Shown piece after piece: positions 26,613-35,787 of a DNA stretch of 64,000 bases. Location: the NCBI RefSeq assembly GCF_025060755.1, contig NZ_JANYUY010000021.1, positions 49,684 through 113,683 on the forward strand, in the 5' to 3' direction. The notes below the pieces were generated by a model that saw nothing but the letters and a program-made list of their open reading frames with translations, was not told the origin of the DNA and made no database searches. Within the stretch, counting starts at the first letter, position 1, and each line of letters starts with the position of its first letter. The DNA comes from Paenibacillus doosanensis (GTDB lineage: Bacteria; Bacillota; Bacilli; Paenibacillales; NBRC-103111). A program made the position numbers and the translations under genes.

Positions 26613-27535
26613 ATTCCCTCCCCCTTGACGAACAACCTGTCAGCCCGTCGCTTCCACGTTTGTTCAAAGATGCTCGACTGCGTTTAACGGCAGTTTTATC
26701 GCCAACAGGAAATTTTCTTTACTACGCTAACGCTTTAATAAAAGATCATTTTTCCCATGTGATAAATTACTTTGTTCCGCATCGCTTCTACATTTACTTC
26801 TACATTATATAGACGAAACAACGTGCCGATTTCTTGCGCTATTTCTGAAATTTTTTCTTTAGTTGCCCCTTGACTGATGTTCACAGCAAGCAAAACACCC
26901 TTCGCGAACGATTGCCGGCAAGGGGGGCTCGGTTTTGGACCCTATTCGAGATCCGAGATCAGTGCAAGGTGTACAGGCGAAAAGCCACCCATAATTACGA
27001 ACGGCTTGCGTACGTCCTTCAGCGCCTGGCAAATCGGCTCAACGACGCGCAGATCGGCCCCCGCTTGAACCTGTTGCCGGTCACTCCCGACCGGGATTGC
27101 CAGCAGAATGATACGGCGGCAGCTTCATTACAGAACGGGGCCGCAGGTTATTTTGTCAATTTCCCTGGAAATAATCGCTTTTTGTTGACCGTTTCCCGAC
27201 AAAGATCTGGCTTTGAAGCGCAGGAGCGCGCTCTGGCGTCAAATTCCTTAATCTATCGCCGTCAGTGGACGCCAATATAGACCGACTTCTTGACGGGAAC
27301 CTCAATCGCCCGCAGGCTGCGCATCATTCACACCAATTCGAAGACGATTTTGTGTCGATTCGGCCCTGCCGCCTTCTGCGATAAGCGGCAGCCTTGTCGA
27401 AGATATTCATGTTTCTCCCGAAGCCTTCGACAAATCCAACCCTTGAGGATCGACTCCTGGGTTGTTCGACAAGCGGCTCCCTTTCTAGTTGTCGACAAAG
27501 AAAACGCTTCCATGAAGAGAAGCTGCCGTTATATT
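26613..27535. other. about 0.9 kb without a supported gene
   Basis: A 136-codon plus frame (26870-27280) has no ribosome site and no domain character. The minus strand keeps roughly 55 codons open near 26950-27120 (including KPFVIMGGFSP), but no start or ribosome site goes with it. The stretch could hold a decayed gene, but I cannot identify one. Confidence 0.45.
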
Positions 27536-27560
27536 GAAAAAGACTCATCCGCGATGAGTC
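27536..27560 (-). terminator. terminator of the lia/psp operon
   Basis: GACTCATC (27542-27549) and GATGAGTC (27553-27560) with loop CGC; on the minus strand TTTTTCAA follows. It lies 80 bp past the liaR stop. Confidence 0.78.
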
Positions 27561-27639
27561 CGTTCGTTCGTTAGTTCATTGAAGATGCAGCGGCGGCTCC
27601 CGGCGCAATCGGTAAGGAAAGGGCGTTGGAAACCGGCGC

Positions 27640-28290
27640 TTATTCAACCAGACCGTTCTTGAAGGCGTAGATGGCCGCCTGCGTGCGATCCTCTACCCCC
27701 AGCTTGGCCAATATGTTCGTAACGTGAAATTTGACCGTCTTCACCCCGATGAACAGCTCGTCGGCCACATCCTGATTCGACTTGCCTGAAGCAATCAGCC
27801 TGAGCACCTCCATCTCGCGCTCGGTTAGCTCCTCGTGCGCAGGAGCCGCCGGCTTCGGTTGGCGGAAGCGGTTCATAATCTTCGAGGCGACCTGCGATTC
27901 GAGAATCGACTGCCCTTTCACGGCGGCGCGTATCGCCTGCGCGATTTCCGCCGCGCGCGACGTTTTCAGCAGGTAGCTGAACGCGCCGGCTTCAATGACC
28001 GGGTACATTTTCTCATCATCCAAAAAGCTCGTCAGCACGATGACCTTGCATTCGGGATACAGCTGCAGCAGCTTGCGCGTCGTTTCGATCCCGTCCATGC
28101 CTTCCATTACGAGATCCATCAAGACGACATCAGGCCGGTATTCCTGCGCCAGCCGGATGCCTTCGGCCCCGTTGCTGGCCTCGCCTACCACCTCAATGTC
28201 CTCCTCCGTGCTCAGAACGGCAGCCAATCCGATTCTCACCATCTCATGATCGTCGACCAGCAGCACCTTAATCACTGTCTCGTTCTCCAA
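27640..28290 (-). CDS. liaR: LiaR/VraR-type response regulator
   Basis: 216 aa of NarL type: receiver with DD at 13-14, phosphoacceptor Asp59 in DVVLMDLVMEGMDG, Lys in the SYLLKTS motif, and LuxR HTH near the C-terminus (LTEREMEVLRLIASGKSNQD, then VADELFIGVKTVKFHV). It pairs with the LiaS-type kinase, whose gene overlaps it by 23 bases. The start is a TTG at 28290, six bases after GGAGGAG. Family knowledge: LiaR activates the lia operon under cell-wall antibiotic stress; candidate boxes lie at the operon's head. Confidence 0.93.
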   Translation of the reverse strand: MENETVIKVLLVDDHEMVRIGLAAVLSTEEDIEVVGEASNGAEGIRLAQEYRPDVVLMDLVMEGMDGIETTRKLLQLYPECKVIVLTSFLDDEKMYPVIEAGAFSYLLKTSRAAEIAQAIRAAVKGQSILESQVASKIMNRFRQPKPAAPAHEELTEREMEVLRLIASGKSNQDVADELFIGVKTVKFHVTNILAKLGVEDRTQAAIYAFKNGLVE

Positions 28291-29362
28291 GCCAATCTCC
28301 TCCTTCCGCCATTATCGGCACGCGAATGTCGATCCGGGTCCCTTTGCCCGGCGCCGTAATCAGGTTCAATGAACCGCCGATCTCATTAACCCGCTCCCTC
28401 ATCGTGACTATGCCGTAAGAAGCGTGCTTCTTCGCATCCATATCGAAGCCTACGCCGTTGTCGCGGATCAAGAGCCGGATGCCGTCGCTGGCCGGCTGCG
28501 TCAGCCGCACCTCCAGCTTCGTCGCCTTCGAATGCCGGAGCGCATTGGACATCGCCTCCTGCACGATGCGGAACAAATGATCCTCAATGCCTTTCGGCAG
28601 GCGGATGTTTTCGTCCAGCTCCCAGGCCATCTCCATAGGCACCTTGGCCATAAGCTCCTGCATCAGCTCAAGCAGCCCTTCGGCCAGCCGCTTGCCCTCC
28701 AGATGCACCGGCCGCAGATGCAGCAGCAGCGCGCGCATCTCCGACTGCGCCACCGAAGCCATCTCTTCGATCAGATGAATTTGCCGCTTCGCCTTCTCAA
28801 AGAGCGTCTTGTCGAAATCTTTGTCCAGCGTCCGGCCGACCGCCGTCGCCGTCATCGAGATCGCGAACAGCTGCTGGCTGACGGCGTCATGGAGCTCTCT
28901 GGCAAGCCGCTGCCGCTCCTCTACGATCGCCGAATATTTCGCCTTTTGCGCAAGCTGGGCGTTATTGTTCGACAGTCGCTGCAAAGAACTGACCTGATCT
29001 TCCCACTTCTTCGTAATCTGGTTCAATTGCTCGCCGAGCCGGCCGATTTCGTCTTCCCCGATCGGGGGCACCTTACGGCTAAGATTGCCTTTTTCCAATG
29101 AAATCATAACCTCGCGGAGCAGCTCCAGCCGCCGCTTCGTCTTGCTGCTGCTCCACAGTCCGTAGGTGCCGCCGATCACGGTGACGATGACGATCAGCGT
29201 CAGGCTGAGCTTGACCCCTTCCTGCCAAGTCGCAAATTCCTTGATAAATCCGTTGGAATTCAGGAAGTACACGATGACGCCAAACAAAAGAAGGCTGAGT
29301 ACAATGGACTCGCCCATGCTTCGCCATATCATGTTGGTCAGTCTTTTATCGTGCCCTTCCAT
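28268..29362 (-). CDS. liaS: LiaS/VraS-type sensor histidine kinase
   Basis: 364 aa. Two N-terminal transmembrane segments (about 15-30 and 45-65) with a very short extracytoplasmic loop, so it is an intramembrane-sensing kinase; HAMP-like linker; HisKA_3 with the phospho-His in LARELHDAVSQQLFAI; HATPase with AMSNALRHSKAT and IRDNGVGFDMD. In the family LiaF keeps it inactive without stress. The ATG at 29362 follows GGAGG by ten bases; a TTG three codons earlier is too close to that site. Confidence 0.93.
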   Translation of the reverse strand: MEGHDKRLTNMIWRSMGESIVLSLLLFGVIVYFLNSNGFIKEFATWQEGVKLSLTLIVIVTVIGGTYGLWSSSKTKRRLELLREVMISLEKGNLSRKVPPIGEDEIGRLGEQLNQITKKWEDQVSSLQRLSNNNAQLAQKAKYSAIVEERQRLARELHDAVSQQLFAISMTATAVGRTLDKDFDKTLFEKAKRQIHLIEEMASVAQSEMRALLLHLRPVHLEGKRLAEGLLELMQELMAKVPMEMAWELDENIRLPKGIEDHLFRIVQEAMSNALRHSKATKLEVRLTQPASDGIRLLIRDNGVGFDMDAKKHASYGIVTMRERVNEIGGSLNLITAPGKGTRIDIRVPIMAEGGDWLGERDSD

Positions 29363-29431
29363 CGATTGCAATCCTCCCGTAATGTCGAGAAAACCTCTGC
29401 GGGGATTCTCAGATTATGCCAACGCGCTTCA

Positions 29432-30097
29432 TTACACCACTTTGATATCAATGTCGGCTACAACATAGGTGATCAGCAGCTCGACCCGCGTATCCGCCGT
29501 TTCATAGTTGGCCGATTGCCAAACGGTTTTATTGAACACTCCCGCTTCTTTATTGGGACCGATATCGGATTGTCCGAACAGCACCCAAGCCGTGACCGAA
29601 AGCCCCATATCCTCCGGCACGATAATGTCTACATCGGCGATAACGCCCTGCAGCACGATCGTCGTTTCCGGCTGTTCGGGAATCGCGTACGTCAAGTCGA
29701 TCTGCAGCTCGCCGAGCACGTTCCAGATCGAGCTGCTGCGCAGCACCCATGGTTCTCTGCCCCAGCGAATGCTATCGATCAGCGACTGCTTGCGGACATA
29801 TTTGTCGTCCCGCTGCAATTGTCTGGAGCGTATATAGAAATATCCTAAAGAAATCAGCACGACAGACAGCAGGAGAGAGAGATTCCCTCCGATCAGAATG
29901 ACCAGCCCGATTCCGATAAAAATATAGCCTTTGCGTATCGAAGCCGAACGGATTTTATTAATGCCGAAAAGAATAAACAGAAGGGCCATCACGGTGAAAA
30001 AACCGAAGTGGTTGTTGAAGAGCAGATAAATGCCCACTCCAATCAAGATTAGAGCCACGTTCCGGTTATTGTTTCGATGTCTCCAGTTTCTCTTCAT
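29432..30097 (-). CDS. liaF: LiaF-family envelope-stress regulator
   Basis: 221 aa. Four hydrophobic segments in residues 10-90 (VALILIGVGIYLLF, FFTVMALLFILFG, GYIFIGIGLVILIG, SLLLSVVLISLG) then a C-terminal cell_wall-active/DUF2154-type beta domain (SIWNVLGELQIDL, GVIADVDIIVPEDMG). LiaF is the negative regulator of LiaS. GGGAGG precedes the ATG. It sits between the psp-type genes and liaS in the operon, the usual order. Confidence 0.92.
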   Translation of the reverse strand: MKRNWRHRNNNRNVALILIGVGIYLLFNNHFGFFTVMALLFILFGINKIRSASIRKGYIFIGIGLVILIGGNLSLLLSVVLISLGYFYIRSRQLQRDDKYVRKQSLIDSIRWGREPWVLRSSSIWNVLGELQIDLTYAIPEQPETTIVLQGVIADVDIIVPEDMGLSVTAWVLFGQSDIGPNKEAGVFNKTVWQSANYETADTRVELLITYVVADIDIKVV

Positions 30098-30252
30098 CCG
30101 TGCTGCCTCCCTTCTTATGCCGATTCTCGGGTCGCTTTGCCATAGGAGCTAAAAGCCATAGCGGCGGCCTTGCCTGCCCTATGGCTTTTTGCCTTTCCTA
30201 GCATATCATAATTTACTATGGCCTCAAAGCGGATTTTATCCGGCGGCCCTGC

Positions 30253-30969
30253 TTATTGGGACTGTTCGGCGCTCAGCTTTTCTTTCAGAAGCTGCAGCTG
30301 ATCGTCCACCTTTTGCTGCTTGGCCGGGTCCGCCGACGCATAACCGGCTGCACCCTGCCCGCCGAATGCCGATCCGGCATAAGAGGTGCCTACATAAGGC
30401 TTGCGGGCTATTTCCGCCTCGACCTCCAGCGATAAAATTTTGTCTTCCATCCGGCGGAAGCCTTTGACGGCATTGCCGCCTTCGATGACGTTGCTTGAGG
30501 TCACTTCGGCCATTTGCTTTTTAGCCTTGGCCAGCTGAGCGCGAGAGATCAATTCGCTGCGTTTGTTGCGCATTTGATAAAAAGCATCCTTCATCTCATG
30601 CAGCTGCTGTACCAGCTCTTCCGCCTGCGCTTTCGACTGGGCGTGCATCTCCGCATATTCGACCGCTTTGCCTTCGTAGTACAGCTTTTGCTCCAGCGCC
30701 TGACGGGCTGTCGCTTCTTGGCCGCTTTTCAGCGCTTCCTTCGCTTGCTCTTCGCGCTGCGACGTCAGGCGAACCGCTTCATCCCAGCGCTCTTTCACTT
30801 TGCGCTCGTTGGCGATTTGACGGGCTACCGTCACCTCGGCCTGGGCGATCTCCTCTTCCATATCGCGAAGATATTGATTCAGCATAATGATCGGGTCTTC
30901 CACTTTATCCAGCAGCTCATGCATCGAAGCCTTCGTCATATCTTTAATTCTAGAAAATACTCCCATCAT
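30253..30969 (-). CDS. liaH: PspA/IM30-family protein (LiaH-like)
   Basis: 238 aa, almost wholly coiled coil, beginning [20 protein letters not shown], then [17 protein letters not shown], the PspA signature. It lies on the cytoplasmic face and forms ESCRT-III-like assemblies that protect the membrane. It is the second of two PspA paralogues in the operon, lying after PspC. AAGGAG precedes two adjacent ATGs; its start overlaps the PspC stop by one base (TAATG), so translation is coupled. Its C-terminus is longer and Gly/Ala/Gln-rich ([18 protein letters not shown]). Confidence 0.93.
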   Translation of the reverse strand: MMGVFSRIKDMTKASMHELLDKVEDPIIMLNQYLRDMEEEIAQAEVTVARQIANERKVKERWDEAVRLTSQREEQAKEALKSGQEATARQALEQKLYYEGKAVEYAEMHAQSKAQAEELVQQLHEMKDAFYQMRNKRSELISRAQLAKAKKQMAEVTSSNVIEGGNAVKGFRRMEDKILSLEVEAEIARKPYVGTSYAGSAFGGQGAAGYASADPAKQQKVDDQLQLLKEKLSAEQSQ

Positions 30970-31472
30970 TAAACATCTCCTTTGGATTGTTGTTGTTTTT
31001 CGTAATTGGCCACCTTAGCCCGCAGTTCTTCGATTTCTTTCCACATAGCCTTCTTCTCGATGTCTTTCATCATATCGTCCAGATTTGAACCGGCCTGCTG
31101 CCCTTGCGCTTGTCCGCCTTGATAGCCGCTGCCGGCTTGATCGTAATGGCCTTCCTGTCCATGATGTCTTCCGCGGTCTCTGCCGTGATGTCTGCGCGAT
31201 CCGTCGAAACGTCCGCCCCACTCAGCCTCGCCGCCGTTCCAGCGGCCCGCGCCTCCGTAGCCTCTCGGCCCGTAAGTGCCATCCGGATACGGCTCCGTCG
31301 GAATAACCAACGTCGCCAGGAAGTACAGTGGAATCACCACTCCGGCCGAGAAAAAGGTAGTCACGACAACAATCAAACGCAGTATATTGGAATCGATCCC
31401 TAACGTATCGGATAACCCGCCGCAGAGGCCGGCTACTTTACGGTCGGTGCGTGAACGGTAGATTCTGGTCAT
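30969..31472 (-). CDS. PspC-domain protein with Gly/His-rich linker and coiled coil
   Basis: 167 aa. PspC domain at residues 1-60 ([20 protein letters not shown], a hydrophobic helix with [19 protein letters not shown]). Then a Gly/Arg/His-rich stretch (70-125, with [16 protein letters not shown]) and a C-terminal coiled coil ([20 protein letters not shown]). PspC is a membrane protein that binds PspA family members. It is translationally coupled on both sides (TAATG overlaps with each PspA gene). The His-rich linker is not a standard part of PspC. Confidence 0.9.
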   Translation of the reverse strand: MTRIYRSRTDRKVAGLCGGLSDTLGIDSNILRLIVVVTTFFSAGVVIPLYFLATLVIPTEPYPDGTYGPRGYGGAGRWNGGEAEWGGRFDGSRRHHGRDRGRHHGQEGHYDQAGSGYQGGQAQGQQAGSNLDDMMKDIEKKAMWKEIEELRAKVANYEKQQQSKGDV

Positions 31473-32158
31473 TATCGCATCCAGCCCTCCTGCTGCAATT
31501 TAGATTTTAGTTTGGCCATTTCACTCTCCAGCGCTTGCGATGCGGCATTGCCTACCGACAGCAGCGCGTCGCGGGTTTGGCCGCGCACCTCGCGCAGCGT
31601 GCGCGCAGTCATCTCCATGTCGGATACGCGTTCTTCCAGCCGGTCGAACATCCGCGGCGGCGTGGAACCGTGGCCGCCGCCCATGCCGCGCAGCCGCTCG
31701 TTCATGCGCTGCTGCAAGCGTACGCTCTCAAGCCTTGCGATGTAGTAGCTGCGCTTGGCGGCCACTTCCTCGAAGTCCGCCTTCAGCTGCTGCAGCTGCT
31801 CCTCCAGCTCGACGATGCCGAGCTTGCTTTGCTCGTACAGCGCCTTGTACTGCACACTGCGTTCCTCCTGCTGCAGCTTCTCCTGCAGCGCGATGCGGGC
31901 CACTTCCTCCTCGCCCGCCTTCAGGGCGATCAGCGCTTGCTGCTCGCGGCGTTCTTTCAGCTGCGCCGCACTCATATATTCCTGCCGCAGCGATGCGGCG
32001 TGGGATAAGCATTGCTGCAGCAGCTTCTCCGATTCGCGGATTTGCTCGGCTTGCGAGCTCAAATATTTATCGATCAGGCGAACCGGATCTTCCGATTGCT
32101 CCAGCATGTCGTTAAACGTTGCAACGGTAATGTCTCTGAATCGTTTGCCCAAGCTCAT
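31472..32158 (-). CDS. second PspA/IM30-family protein
   Basis: 228 aa of coiled coil starting MSLGKRFRDITVATFNDMLE and DPVRLIDKYLSSQAEQI, the PspA pattern, with long Glu/Gln-rich helices and a short C-terminal helix (ALESEMAKLKSKLQQEGW). AAAGGTGG precedes its ATG. It diverges clearly from the other PspA in the operon, and the two flank PspC. Its separate role is unknown; it may act as a hetero-oligomer partner. Confidence 0.9.
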   Translation of the reverse strand: MSLGKRFRDITVATFNDMLEQSEDPVRLIDKYLSSQAEQIRESEKLLQQCLSHAASLRQEYMSAAQLKERREQQALIALKAGEEEVARIALQEKLQQEERSVQYKALYEQSKLGIVELEEQLQQLKADFEEVAAKRSYYIARLESVRLQQRMNERLRGMGGGHGSTPPRMFDRLEERVSDMEMTARTLREVRGQTRDALLSVGNAASQALESEMAKLKSKLQQEGWMR

Positions 32159-32225
32159 GCTCTAACCACCTTTTACATGTATTTCGTTACATTCTGTGCG
32201 GGCATTGACAACCCGGTCATTCAAC

Positions 32226-32528
32226 TTAATAAGCGCCGCCCGATTTATTTTTCAGCAAAGTGACGCCGTAGCAGATAAATCCGATGGCAACGGCAATTGC
32301 GATCAATCCGGACAATTTGCCAAGAAGCAACAACCCTCCGAATACGAGCAAGATCCAACCGATTACGGAGCGTCCGTTTTTGATACCCAACCAACCTAAT
32401 CCGGCAATGGCCACCGGAAACACGTAACTCATAACATGTCCGGTATGAAAGCCAAACTTGTTCAGTAAGATGAGGGCTCCGAAGAAGATCAAGAGAAGCG
32501 CCAGTCCGCTGTGTCGATTCAGTCTCAT
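32226..32528 (-). CDS. LiaI-like small membrane protein
   Basis: 100 aa with four hydrophobic segments (LALLLIFFGALILLNKFGF, VFPVAIAGLGWLGI, VIGWILLVFGGLLLLGKL, AIAVAIGFICYGVTLL), resembling LiaI and the membrane part of LiaF (DUF5668 type). LiaI anchors LiaH at the membrane in Bacillus. It is the first gene of the operon, 67 bp upstream of the first PspA gene, with a weak AGGCGGTG site. Confidence 0.82.
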   Translation of the reverse strand: MRLNRHSGLALLLIFFGALILLNKFGFHTGHVMSYVFPVAIAGLGWLGIKNGRSVIGWILLVFGGLLLLGKLSGLIAIAVAIGFICYGVTLLKNKSGGAY

Positions 32529-32575
32529 TTATGTATTCACCGCCTTTCGTTGTGATGTCGTTCGTTCATGTCTTT

Positions 32576-32663
32576 ATTTTAGGTGGTTTAGCGTTTTTCC
32601 AAAACGGACCTGCGGCGGTTTTTAAACCTAGACCAAAGTCGAGTAGGCGGATAGACCTTAGTC
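32576..32663 (-). promoter_or_regulatory. lia operon promoter region with two tandem LiaR-like boxes
   Basis: On the minus strand GACTAAGGTCTA (32652-32663) and GACTTTGGTCTA (32629-32640) share GACTnnGGTCTA and start 23 bp apart, about two helical turns. They resemble the LiaR box of the B. subtilis liaI promoter (GACTCCGGTCT, from memory). A weak -10 TAAAAT lies at 32576-32581; the -35 is poor, as expected for an activated promoter. Confidence 0.62.
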
Positions 32664-32818
32664 AAATGCTGCGCCGTACAAAGCCTCAAGGCCGGCATAC
32701 CGCCATCCGCCGGGGATGAAAAGCGCCCGGTTGGACCATACTACGGCTAGACCCGCGGGTGATAGGCGTCCTTCTAGCTCCGCGAATCAATCGTTGAAAG
32801 AATAGGAGAATACATACC

Positions 32819-33301
32819 GTGAAACGCCTGACTATCCGTATTTTGCGCCGGCTCCGTCGGGGCTTGGCCTTATGTTTATGCTTCGCGGCATTAACGATGG
32901 GCTTCCCGCTCGCTCCGAACGCCGCAAGCGCCGCTTCGCAAGCTCCGATTCAAGTATTTGACGTCCAGAAGGAACAGGTCGTAGCGACCCTGCCCAACTC
33001 TCCCGCCTTCAGAGAACAGGCGGACCATTGGCTCAGAGCGGTTCGGCGGCTCTCCGAGCGGTCGCGCATCGAGGCCGAAACGGGCATCGTCGTCCATATT
33101 CCGCTCGATCCCCCGCTGCCGGTCAGCCACAAATGGCTTTCCTTTCAAGCCGCGGAGATCTACTTATTCGTCGACCCGCAGGAAAAAGAAAGCCCTCACC
33201 TGCTCGTATTCAGCAGTGAGGGCAAGCCGTACGTATTCGATTGTCCGGAAAAACCAGATCTGTTCCTGCAGCAGCACGGGCTGCAGGTTTATATGAAGTA
33301 G
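32819..33301 (+). CDS. secreted unknown protein
   Basis: 160 aa starting with GTG at 32819 after AGGAGA. Residues 1-37 are a signal peptide: very basic n-region (MKRLTIRILRRLRR), hydrophobic GLALCLCFAALTMGF, and a likely cleavage after NAASA. The mature part (PIQVFDVQKEQVVATLPNSP, KWLSFQAAEIYLFVDPQEKE) has no family I recognise. It converges closely on the acetyltransferase gene (15 bases between stops). Confidence 0.72.
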   Translation: MKRLTIRILRRLRRGLALCLCFAALTMGFPLAPNAASAASQAPIQVFDVQKEQVVATLPNSPAFREQADHWLRAVRRLSERSRIEAETGIVVHIPLDPPLPVSHKWLSFQAAEIYLFVDPQEKESPHLLVFSSEGKPYVFDCPEKPDLFLQQHGLQVYMK

Positions 33302-33316
33302 CCCTGCGCCGCGCTT

Positions 33317-34510
33317 TTAGAAAAAATCCGGCAAATACGTCGACCGCACCGGGATAAGCCGCTCCAGCAGGAAGGCGGCTTCTTCGTCTCCATCGAGCCG
33401 TCCTATTTCGCGCAAATAGGACGGCCGTTGGTAGCCTGTCAGCATCGCGGCAAGCGTGCCGATACCGCAACTGGCGGCCGGCAGACCGGCCGCCGATTCC
33501 CCTGCGGGAAGCTTGACGGCTTCCGCCTGCCCGTCCGCGGAAACTTGCAGCAGAAATTCGCCGTCGTTCCATCCGGCCTGCGCATCGCTTATCTGCAGCC
33601 GCATACGGGCGCCGTCTCCGCCTATAGGAGCGAACGGGTACTGCTTCACGAACTGCTTCACATCCACGATCCTCGCCATGAAATATGGCTGGATCTCCTG
33701 CTTGACGCGCGGGTTGTCCAGTTGGAATGTCAATCTGTCGTCGGCGGGCGCGCTCCAAGTCACTTTATCGATCATCGAGTCGTGATCGGCAATAAATTTC
33801 CACAGTCCCTTCCACGCTTCCTGATGAAGATAGACAAGCTCGTGAATTCTGCAATGCCGCTCTCTGACCATGTAGTGCACATACCCCGAAGGCTCGCCTT
33901 CGCTGTCATAGTAGACGGCGAAGACGCCTTTTTTATTCGCCACAATCCGGTTCTTCCACCACGATGCGTCGCGGTCGAGCGTGCCGTTATAGCGCCTGGC
34001 ATATGCCGTATAGAGCGGAGCGATCAGAGCTTCGTCCCAAGCCGTCCGCTCCACGCGTCCGGGCTGCGGCGGCAGTTTGGGCAGCAGCTCCGTCGGAATT
34101 TCGTACTTCTTCGTTTCCGTGTACGTCTCCCAGCCGTATTTGCGGTAGAACGCAAATTGAAACGGGTGCAGAAACGAAACGGCCTGGCCTTCCTCGCGCA
34201 TCACCTTCAGCGCATTGCCCAGCAGCGACGCTACCATACCGCCGCGGCGGTATTCGGGCCATGTCGCAACGGAAGCGACGCCTCCCATAGCCATACGACG
34301 CCCTAGAATCCACGTATGCAGCCCGTGAATCGTCATGCGGGCCGCCAGCTTTCCGCCGACGAATGCCCCCCAGCACTCCCGCTCCTTCAGCAGCGCCATC
34401 CTGTTCTCCCGCTCCTCGGGCGGAATTTCGTATTGAAAGGCAAATTCAGACAAGGCCAAGCTGTCGGCAAATTGTTCCCGCGGAATATTGCGGATTTCGT
34501 ATGTTTTCAT
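33317..34510 (-). CDS. Eis-like GNAT N-acetyltransferase
   Basis: 397 aa with the Eis layout: two N-terminal GNAT units (LALSEFAFQYEIPPEERENR, GVASVATWPEYRRGGMVASL with the CoA loop YRRGGM, FQFAFYRKYGWETYTETKKY) and a C-terminal SCP2-like domain (from about 290: RLQISDAQAGWNDGEFLLQV). Eis enzymes acetylate aminoglycosides or peptides in mycobacteria; in Bacilli the substrates are unknown. The ATG follows the kinase gene with a four-base overlap (ATGA), so they are cotranscribed and perhaps linked functionally. Confidence 0.88.
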   Translation of the reverse strand: MKTYEIRNIPREQFADSLALSEFAFQYEIPPEERENRMALLKERECWGAFVGGKLAARMTIHGLHTWILGRRMAMGGVASVATWPEYRRGGMVASLLGNALKVMREEGQAVSFLHPFQFAFYRKYGWETYTETKKYEIPTELLPKLPPQPGRVERTAWDEALIAPLYTAYARRYNGTLDRDASWWKNRIVANKKGVFAVYYDSEGEPSGYVHYMVRERHCRIHELVYLHQEAWKGLWKFIADHDSMIDKVTWSAPADDRLTFQLDNPRVKQEIQPYFMARIVDVKQFVKQYPFAPIGGDGARMRLQISDAQAGWNDGEFLLQVSADGQAEAVKLPAGESAAGLPAASCGIGTLAAMLTGYQRPSYLREIGRLDGDEEAAFLLERLIPVRSTYLPDFF

Positions 34511-35787
34511 TGTAGTTCCTCCCTGCTTAGTTCCGTCGCTAGCGGCAGCCGGATCGTGACGGTCGTTCCTTCGAGCTTTTTGCTGTCGAAGCGGATCGTC
34601 CCGCCTGCCGCCTCAATTATTTTATAACATATCATGATGCCGATCCCGGTCCCTTTCGTTTTGGTGGAATAGAATAACGAGCCTAGCCGCCCGAGCTCCT
34701 CCTCCGTCATCCCGATCCCTTTGTCCAAAATCCGAATGACGGCATGTCCTTCCTCCCGGTACAGCTCCACGTCCAGCATCCCTCCGTCAGGCATAGCTTC
34801 GATCCCGTTTTTTAACAGGTTGACAATTAACTGCCCGAACTTTTTGCGGTCATAAATAATCGACAGCGAAGTTTGCCAATACGTCTGGATTTCTACCTGA
34901 TTCATATGAGCATAAGGAGTGACCGTATGTACCGCATGCGATAGCTGACCTGACAAATCAATCCGCTCCCAGGCCGTTTCCTGCGGCTTGGCGAACGACA
35001 GATAATCGCTCAGAATCGACTCGGCTCGATCCAGCTCCTCAATAATCATCGGAGCGTATTCGTTAAATCGTTTCAGCGCAAAGCTATGCCCGTTCATAAG
35101 CTGCATGAACCCGCGCACGACCGTCATCGGATTGCGGATTTCGTGAGCGACGGAAGCGGCCAGCTCCCCCAGCATGTCCATCTTCTCCCGCTGCCTGATT
35201 TCCGCCCGCATCTGCGCATTTTCCTTCATTTTCTCGATGAAATAAATGCTGATATATGCTGAACCCGCGTGCAATAAACCGAACATAATAACGTGACCGA
35301 ATAATGGATAGCTCCATAAATAGGCGTCGTTTTGCCGTAACGCGGAAACCATGGCGATAGTGAGCACGCCGCTTCCACCGGCAAGAGCCGCCCCGGCGAT
35401 CAGCCTTCCGCTCATCTTTAAGCGGGAATAATATCGAATAAAGAGCGAAATCAAGACGCAAGCAAGCAGCACGACGAGAATCATCGTCCATAAGCCGCCC
35501 ATCCCTTGGACCATTCTGACCGTTATAGTAAACAGCGCCAGAACGACGCCGGCGTTAAGCCCGCCGTATAAGCTTCCGATCATCAGCAAAACTCCGCGCA
35601 GATCGAACGGATACTCGGGAAAATAACAGATCGGAAACGACATGCAAGCCGCTATTCCAACAGCTATAATTACCGTGAACACGATTTTATCGCGCTTCGA
35701 GTCGCGATTCATCCGCTCCAGCCACAACATTTGATACAAAAAAATGCATGCCCAAATAATCAGCACATTCAATAGCAAATGATTCAA
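34507..35787 (-). CDS. KinB-like membrane sensor histidine kinase
   Basis: 426 aa. Residues 1-195 carry about six transmembrane segments of 5TM-5TMR_LYT type (DLRGVLLMIGSLYGGLNAGV is diagnostic), then HisKA with the phospho-His in ASVAHEIRNPMTVVRGFMQL, and HATPase (LIVNLLKNGIEAMPDGGML, DKGIGMTEEELG, GTGIGIMICYKIIEAAGG). There is no adjacent response regulator, as in sporulation phosphorelay kinases, so input to Spo0F is a plausible inference. It overlaps the Eis-like gene by four bases. Confidence 0.9.
   Translation of the reverse strand: MNHLLLNVLIIWACIFLYQMLWLERMNRDSKRDKIVFTVIIAVGIAACMSFPICYFPEYPFDLRGVLLMIGSLYGGLNAGVVLALFTITVRMVQGMGGLWTMILVVLLACVLISLFIRYYSRLKMSGRLIAGAALAGGSGVLTIAMVSALRQNDAYLWSYPLFGHVIMFGLLHAGSAYISIYFIEKMKENAQMRAEIRQREKMDMLGELAASVAHEIRNPMTVVRGFMQLMNGHSFALKRFNEYAPMIIEELDRAESILSDYLSFAKPQETAWERIDLSGQLSHAVHTVTPYAHMNQVEIQTYWQTSLSIIYDRKKFGQLIVNLLKNGIEAMPDGGMLDVELYREEGHAVIRILDKGIGMTEEELGRLGSLFYSTKTKGTGIGIMICYKIIEAAGGTIRFDSKKLEGTTVTIRLPLATELSREELQ

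Noticed and set aside
26870..27280. 136-codon plus-strand frame
   Set aside because: No ribosome site, no domain character, Arg/Gln-rich as in random GC-rich frames.
27496..27510. Possible cre site (AAAACGCTTCC)
   Set aside because: Only a partial match, and it lies downstream of the lia operon, not near a promoter.
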